Source: Pseudomonas sp. p1(2021b)
GTDB lineage: Bacteria > Pseudomonadota > Gammaproteobacteria > Pseudomonadales > Pseudomonadaceae
Assembly (NCBI RefSeq): GCF_020151015.1
Contig: NZ_CP083746.1
Location: forward strand, 3,067,001 to 3,131,000
Direction: 5' to 3'
Length of the DNA: 64,000 nt
The position numbers and the translations under genes are program-made. This document shows positions 59,319-64,000 of this stretch, in pieces. Every line of letters starts with the position of its first letter. Within the stretch, counting starts at the first letter, position 1. Under the pieces are notes generated by a model, which was not told the DNA's origin, ran no database searches, and saw only the letters and a program-made list of their open reading frames with translations.

Positions 59319-60353
59319 CTAGTATTTGACTCGGGAAAGCGCGAACGCCTGCCGTTGCTCCCCGCGCGCCTGCAACCAGGCTTGCAGGCGCCGGTGCAGG
59401 CCACGTTCGAGCCACTGGTAGCTGAGCCACGACATTAGTCCAATGGACAGCACACAGGCAGCGAACACGCCGTAGGGGTCCAAGCCCAGGCGTTGGCTGG
59501 CGAACCAGCCGCCATACAGCACCAGCACATGCATCAGGTACACCGAATAGGAGCAGTCGCCCAGGGCCTTGAGTGCCCGGTTGCCGTGGAAGTACGGCTC
59601 GAGCGCGACGAAGGCCAGCACCACCAGCGCGCTGGGCAGGCCCCAGTGCAGCAAGCGTACCGAGGCATCCAGGTGATAGAGGGCCAAGCCGGCCAGGCCT
59701 AGCACCAGCAGCGGCAGCCACAGCCCTTCGCGCACCAGGCCCCGGCGATACAGAACGCCGATGCCGATACCCAACAGGAACTCATAGATGATGCCGTTGT
59801 TGTAGAAGCGGCTGAGCACCCCGACCCGCCCCAGCACCTCGCTGACCAACAACAGTGCGCCAGTGACCAGCAGCAGGTGATGGCGCCGACGCACCAGGAA
59901 TGCCAGGCCGAACAGCAGGTAGAAGAACATCTCGAAGTTCAATGTCCAACCGACGTTGAGGGTCGGGTACAAGCCGTAGCCACCGGGGTTCTCGGCCGGT
60001 ATGAACAGCAACGACAGCAGCAGGTGCTGCCAATCGAACACCTGGTGCGGCATCCAGCGGCTGGCCACCAGCATCAGCGCGCCCATGAGCAGCGTGTAGA
60101 ACCAGTAGGCTGGCACGATACGCAATACCCGGTTGAGCAGGAACTGCCCTGGCGCGATGGGTTTGTCGCGGGTCGAGAGGTAGATCACCAGGCCACTGAT
60201 GACGAAGAAGATGTCCACGCCAACAGCGCCCCGGTCGGCAAGCAGTTGGCCGATGGGGCCGGTGGCGTGGAAGTCGAAGAAGATCTGCATGAAGTGGTGG
60301 CACACAACCACCCAGGCGGCGAACGCCCGGAGAGCCTGAAGCGAATACAGCAT
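59319..60353 (-). CDS. Acyltransferase family 3 (OafA/YrhL-like)
   Basis: A 344-residue membrane protein with about 10 helices. The N-terminal LQALRAFAAWVVVCHH, with its conserved Arg/His region, GVDIFFVISGLVIYLST and the R-x-x-RI-x-P-x-YW motif (RVLRIVPAYWFYTLL) are hallmarks. It should transfer acetyl or other acyl groups to a cell-surface glycan. No glycan gene is adjacent, so the target is unknown. AGGAACC precedes ATG 60353. Confidence 0.88.
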   Translation of the reverse strand: MLYSLQALRAFAAWVVVCHHFMQIFFDFHATGPIGQLLADRGAVGVDIFFVISGLVIYLSTRDKPIAPGQFLLNRVLRIVPAYWFYTLLMGALMLVASRWMPHQVFDWQHLLLSLLFIPAENPGGYGLYPTLNVGWTLNFEMFFYLLFGLAFLVRRRHHLLLVTGALLLVSEVLGRVGVLSRFYNNGIIYEFLLGIGIGVLYRRGLVREGLWLPLLVLGLAGLALYHLDASVRLLHWGLPSALVVLAFVALEPYFHGNRALKALGDCSYSVYLMHVLVLYGGWFASQRLGLDPYGVFAACVLSIGLMSWLSYQWLERGLHRRLQAWLQARGEQRQAFALSRVKY

Positions 60354-60414
60354 GTCGGTTCCTGCGGTTTTCGGTGCATTGAGGCCCAGTGCAGGTAGGC
60401 GAGCGCTTCGCGCT

Positions 60415-60490
60415 CGATCGCGGGACAAGCCCGCTCCCACAAGGTTTGTGGCGATCCCTGTAGGAGCGGGCTTGTCCCGCGATGGGCTGC
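60415..60490. repeat. BIME: facing REP pair
   Basis: ATCGCGGGACAAGCCCGCTC (60418–60437) faces GTAGGAGCGGGCTTGTCCCG (60461–60480). It lies upstream of the acyltransferase start and downstream of cti. Confidence 0.8.
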
Positions 60491-60575
60491 AACGCAACCC
60501 CATTTGCATCTGGAACCACCCAAGGGTCCGACTGCAAAAAGCCGGGAAAGGTCAGGCGCCCTCCCCGGCAATCGA

Positions 60576-62876
60576 TCAAAGGTTCTCGTAGCGGTTCATG
60601 TCCAGCACCCCCGCCTCCACCGGCTCGGTCTCCTTGATGAAGGTGTTCAGGTCATGGAAGTAGCGCCAGAACTGCGGGTGGCTGCGGCGCACGCCCCAGC
60701 GCTGGACGATCCGTTCGAACTTGGCGGTATCGTCGCGGGCCGCCTCCATGTCTTCGACGAACTCCGGCACATCCCGGGTGGGGATGTTGAAGATGAAGTT
60801 CGGGTAGCTGCTGAGCACGCCAGGGTACAAGGTCAACGTGTCCAGGCCCGGCTGGTAGCGATAGGCCTCGCCCAACAGGAAGGCCACGTTGCTGTGGGCA
60901 CGGTTGCGCAGCAGACTGTAGACCTGACGCTGGCCGCCCTGCCCTTCGATGCGCAGCATGGTCGCCTCGGGCAACTGGCCGATCACCTTGAGCCCAGCGG
61001 CCGGGCGCGATACCAGGCGGCTGAGGCTTTGCTCGGCGTCCTGGAACTCGGTGCTCATCTGCGCGCGCGAGCAATGGGCGCCCTGGCAGCGGTTGATCGG
61101 GTCAGGGGCGGCATTGAGGCTGCCGGTGCGCTGCAACAGCTTCAGGCCAAAGTCACGCTTGGGGTTCTTGGTATCGAGCACCAGGCCGCTCGGGGTGCTG
61201 GTGTCGATGTCCTCGTAGTCCAGCCACATCTTCACCTTGCCACTGTTCTGGTACCAGTCGCCGAGGATCGCGCCACGTTGGTCGGCCGGCATCAGGCGCA
61301 GGAAGTTGACCTCGGCGCCGTTGCGGATCAGGTCGAAGTACAGGCGCGTCTGCAACTGGTGCGAAACGTTACCGAATACGTCGAAGTTCACCGCCAGCTG
61401 GTAATAGGTACGCTCGAACAACGGGTAGTCGAACAGCCAGATGGTCAGCGGCACGTCACCGATCAGGCCCTTGCTCACTGCCGCGCTGTCGAAGTGGCGG
61501 AAGATGGTCAGCAACGCGTTGTCGTTGCCGGCCCACAAGGTAGACCAGCTCGGTGCCGGCATGTCGGCATAGGCCTTGCGGCGCAGCTTCTCGTACTCGT
61601 TGCGCTTGTCGCGGTAGGCGTGCCAGAGGCTCAGTACGCTGCCCACATCGTCGATCTGCCCGGGCATCGCCAGCAATGGCGTGGCCTCGCCGCGGTACTG
61701 GGCATCGGTGACATAGCGGTCGTGCGCCGGCTCCTGGAACAGCGCCCAGAAGTTGTCGCGGATCACATCGGTGGCGATCTGCCCACGGCACACCGGGCCG
61801 CGGATGAAGGTGCGCACGAAGTACTCGGCGTTATCCAGCATGAACTGGTAGCGCGCCACCGCCGGGATCGCTTCGAAGGTCTCGAACGGGTTGGAGCGGT
61901 GGCGCGGGCCGTAACCGGGCAAGGCGGTGGCGTGCCAGTCGCCGCTGTAGAACAGCTGCTTGACCCGCTTTAGCTTCTGCGGGCCCATCGGGTAGGTGAT
62001 GTGGGTCTTGTGCACGATCACGCCCTGCACCGGAACCAGGCGATAGTAGAAATCGGTGCCCGGCGGGTCGTTGGGGCGGCGCGTGGCGATCAGGTCGACC
62101 GGCTGGCCGCTGGGCGTGCGCGAACGCACCCACTGGAAGAAGTGGCCCGGCTCACCGCCAACGAAATGGATGTGCGCCAGGAACAGGTGCTCGTACAGCC
62201 AACGGCCGACCAGCGCCTCGGTGGAGCCGGGGCGGTTGAACAGCTCTTCCCATTCGGCGATCTGCCTGGCCTCGGCCGGGCTTGGCTGGATCGGCTGGTA
62301 TTCGACCGGCGCACCGGCAGCCAGCCAGCGTTGCATCGTGTGGTACTCGGTATCGCTCAGGCCGGTGACTGCCAGCGGCATGCCCTCCTTCGGGTGGGCA
62401 CCGGCGTAGGCATCGAACTCGTGGGGCAAGGGGCACATGTTGTTGCGGTTCAGGCCCAGCACGATCTCCTCGGGCAGCTTGGCATTGGGCGTGAGCGGTG
62501 TACGGTGGCCCAGCTCGAGCATGCGCGCCATCAAGGCCGCCTGGCTGCCCTGGTTGTCGAGTACCGAATAGAAACCCTTCTTGCGCCAGGCCTCCTCGCT
62601 GTGGGCATCGTAGAACAGGCGCGTGGTCGGCACGGCCTTGCTGCGCTCGCCTTGGTACACCGGCGTCTTGGACGCACCGCGCACCGCGCCTTCGGGGCTT
62701 TCCAGCTTGAGCTGGCAGGCCGCGTCGTTGCAGGCATGGCAGGCCACGCATTTCTCGGTGAAGATCGGTTGGATGTCCCGGGTGTACGAAATCGCCGAGC
62801 TCGATTGGGGGGCTTGCCCGGCCGCCACGCCGCTGATGAGCAGGGCGAAGGCGCCAGCAAGTAAACGATGCACCAT
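60576..62876 (-). CDS. cti: Fatty acid cis-trans isomerase
   Basis: A 766-residue periplasmic heme enzyme that turns cis-unsaturated fatty acids of membrane phospholipids to trans, stiffening the membrane against solvents and heat. A signal peptide (~1–20, ending GVAAG-Q) precedes the heme-binding CVACH (residues 43–47). ATG 62876 gives the 766-residue length known for P. putida Cti; longer frames upstream would run into the metH promoter. It is divergent from metH, as known for P. putida strains. Activity is controlled by membrane state rather than transcription in known cases. Confidence 0.93.
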   Translation of the reverse strand: MVHRLLAGAFALLISGVAAGQAPQSSSAISYTRDIQPIFTEKCVACHACNDAACQLKLESPEGAVRGASKTPVYQGERSKAVPTTRLFYDAHSEEAWRKKGFYSVLDNQGSQAALMARMLELGHRTPLTPNAKLPEEIVLGLNRNNMCPLPHEFDAYAGAHPKEGMPLAVTGLSDTEYHTMQRWLAAGAPVEYQPIQPSPAEARQIAEWEELFNRPGSTEALVGRWLYEHLFLAHIHFVGGEPGHFFQWVRSRTPSGQPVDLIATRRPNDPPGTDFYYRLVPVQGVIVHKTHITYPMGPQKLKRVKQLFYSGDWHATALPGYGPRHRSNPFETFEAIPAVARYQFMLDNAEYFVRTFIRGPVCRGQIATDVIRDNFWALFQEPAHDRYVTDAQYRGEATPLLAMPGQIDDVGSVLSLWHAYRDKRNEYEKLRRKAYADMPAPSWSTLWAGNDNALLTIFRHFDSAAVSKGLIGDVPLTIWLFDYPLFERTYYQLAVNFDVFGNVSHQLQTRLYFDLIRNGAEVNFLRLMPADQRGAILGDWYQNSGKVKMWLDYEDIDTSTPSGLVLDTKNPKRDFGLKLLQRTGSLNAAPDPINRCQGAHCSRAQMSTEFQDAEQSLSRLVSRPAAGLKVIGQLPEATMLRIEGQGGQRQVYSLLRNRAHSNVAFLLGEAYRYQPGLDTLTLYPGVLSSYPNFIFNIPTRDVPEFVEDMEAARDDTAKFERIVQRWGVRRSHPQFWRYFHDLNTFIKETEPVEAGVLDMNRYENL

Positions 62877-62955
62877 GTGCCGAATGTCCTGGTTCTTGAA
62901 AGCCATCACGATTTGCCTGTCCGGTCCCTGGGTGCTTGCTACGTGCCCGTCAACA

Positions 62956-62968
62956 TGAAGCAAATTCA
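62956..62968. promoter_or_regulatory. MetR box upstream of metH
   Basis: TGAAGCAAATTCA fits the TGAA-N5-TTCA consensus of MetR and extends to ATGAA…TTCAT. It lies 83 bp before the metH start, in the cti–metH gap. MetR is the known activator of metH in enteric bacteria. Confidence 0.65.
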
Positions 62969-63051
62969 TGCAAATGGCCAACACGTCTAAAATCCGTGCA
63001 GCTTTGTTATTATTCAGCACCTTCCGAAATTTGCCCGACCAGGTAGTTCCT

Positions 63052-64000
63052 ATGTCCGACCGCAGCGCTCGTTTCCAAGCACTCCAGCACGCACTCAAGG
63101 AGCGCATACTGATCCTCGACGGCGGCATGGGTACTATGATCCAAAGCTACCGTCTGGAGGAACACGACTATCGTGGCACGCGCTTCGCCGATTGGCCAAG
63201 CGACGTCAAGGGCAACAACGATTTGCTGTTGCTCACCCGCCCCGATGTCATCGCCTCGATCGAGAAGGCCTACCTCGACGCCGGCGCCGATATCCTCGAG
63301 ACCAACACCTTCAACGCCACGCAAATTTCCCAGGCCGACTATGGCATGGAAGCGCTGGTGTACGAACTGAACGTCGAAGGTGCGCGCATCGCCCGCCAGG
63401 TCGCCGACGCCAAGACCCTGGAAACCCCGGACAAGCCCCGTTTCGTCGCCGGCGTGCTCGGCCCGACCAGCCGCACCTGCTCGATCTCGCCGGACGTCAA
63501 CGACCCAGGCTACCGCAACGTCACCTTCGACGAGCTGGTGAAGAACTACACCGAGGCCACCCGTGGCCTGATCGAGGGCGGCGCCGACCTGCTGCTGATC
63601 GAGACCATTTTCGACACCCTCAACGCCAAGGCAGCGATCTTCGCCGTGCAGCAGGTGTTCGAGGAAGACGGCGTCGAGCTGCCGATCATGATCTCCGGCA
63701 CCATCACCGACGCCTCCGGTCGCACCCTGTCCGGGCAGACCACCGAAGCGTTCTGGAACTCGGTGCGCCACGCCAAGCCGATCTCGGTGGGCCTGAACTG
63801 CGCCCTGGGCGCCAAGGACCTGCGCCCGTACCTGGAAGAGCTGGCCACCAAAGCCGACACCCACGTCTCGGCCCACCCCAACGCTGGCCTGCCCAACGCC
63901 TTCGGCGAATACGACGAAACCCCGGCGGAAATGGCCGCGGTGGTCGAGGAGTTCGCCGCCAGCGGCTTCCTCAATATCATCGGCGGCTGCTGCGGCACCA
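63052..64000 (+). CDS. metH: Cobalamin-dependent methionine synthase, N-terminal part (runs off window)
   Basis: The first 316 residues of MetH are visible. They form the homocysteine-binding barrel: [34 protein letters not shown], the zinc Cys in [12 protein letters not shown] and the GGCCGT zinc motif that ends exactly at the window edge. MetH transfers the methyl group of methyltetrahydrofolate through cobalamin to homocysteine. It is divergent from cti and has a MetR box upstream. The folate, cobalamin and reactivation domains lie outside. Confidence 0.95.
   Translation, partial: MSDRSARFQALQHALKERILILDGGMGTMIQSYRLEEHDYRGTRFADWPSDVKGNNDLLLLTRPDVIASIEKAYLDAGADILETNTFNATQISQADYGMEALVYELNVEGARIARQVADAKTLETPDKPRFVAGVLGPTSRTCSISPDVNDPGYRNVTFDELVKNYTEATRGLIEGGADLLLIETIFDTLNAKAAIFAVQQVFEEDGVELPIMISGTITDASGRTLSGQTTEAFWNSVRHAKPISVGLNCALGAKDLRPYLEELATKADTHVSAHPNAGLPNAFGEYDETPAEMAAVVEEFAASGFLNIIGGCCGT

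Noticed and set aside
62877..63051. Cobalamin or SAM riboswitch before metH
   Set aside because: No B12-box-like or SAM-type core was seen; the short gap holds a MetR box and AT-rich promoter sequence.

Overview
The window is chromosomal DNA of a Pseudomonas of the P. putida group. The evidence is high GC, dense short operons, paired REP/BIME repeats of the P. putida type, a cti gene divergent from metH, and a bktB–3-hydroxyacyl-CoA dehydrogenase–TetR block next to an AraC regulator. No tRNA, rRNA, CRISPR array, IS element or prophage gene was seen.

Layout. 1–1 kb: the 5' tip of a RES toxin and its Xre/ParS antitoxin, then a DUF1330 gene. 1–6.5 kb: a RibB-type gene and a four-gene PotFGHI-like ABC transporter operon. 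6.5–14.3 kb: a complete-looking carnitine catabolic cluster: LysR regulator, D-malate/tartrate dehydrogenase, BCCT transporter, CntA-type Rieske oxygenase, aldehyde dehydrogenase and CntB reductase. CntA carries the diagnostic residues of carnitine monooxygenase, so carnitine should be split into trimethylamine and malic semialdehyde, then oxidised through malate to pyruvate. 14.4–21 kb: an M20 carboxypeptidase, glcDEF (glycolate oxidase) and a MocR regulator. 21–27.3 kb: a CynX-type exporter with a deaminase, an AhpD-like protein, an AraC regulator, and a thiolase/3-hydroxyacyl-CoA dehydrogenase/TetR operon.

27.5–32.4 kb: an ECF sigma/anti-sigma pair divergent from a periplasmic catalase-like gene and a cytochrome b561; then an MFS carrier and an Xre-cupin regulator. 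32.5–36.2 kb: a small exported HExxH-type protein and a stand-alone tccC (the C component of a Tc toxin), whose C-terminal effector looks like a caspase-clan protease. 36.3–49.2 kb: LysR/YeiH, ppnN, an SH3 protein, a cytosolic 5'-nucleotidase, a GNAT protein, an orphan FecR-like protein, an amino-acid permease with a MocR regulator, a LysR and a two-TM unknown.

49.4–57.9 kb: a steroid-type module: VOC protein, two SDRs, a KstD-like Δ1-dehydrogenase, a TetR, an HSL-type esterase, a KshA-like Rieske oxygenase and a TeiR-like LuxR regulator. 58–64 kb: housekeeping genes nudE, nfuA, an acyltransferase, cti and the start of metH.

The most informative non-coding signals are repeated motifs that group genes into regulons. 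These are a 24-bp GTTAAC element before both the BCCT and cntA genes; back-to-back ECF-type promoters in one inverted repeat; a 22-bp palindrome before the KshA-like gene and after its LuxR gene; ATGTCACA sites before the VOC/SDR and KstD/TetR genes; a TGGTATACCA-type palindrome before ribB and the ABC operon; and a MetR box before metH. All functional calls rest on reading the sequence and remembered family features; no search was run.
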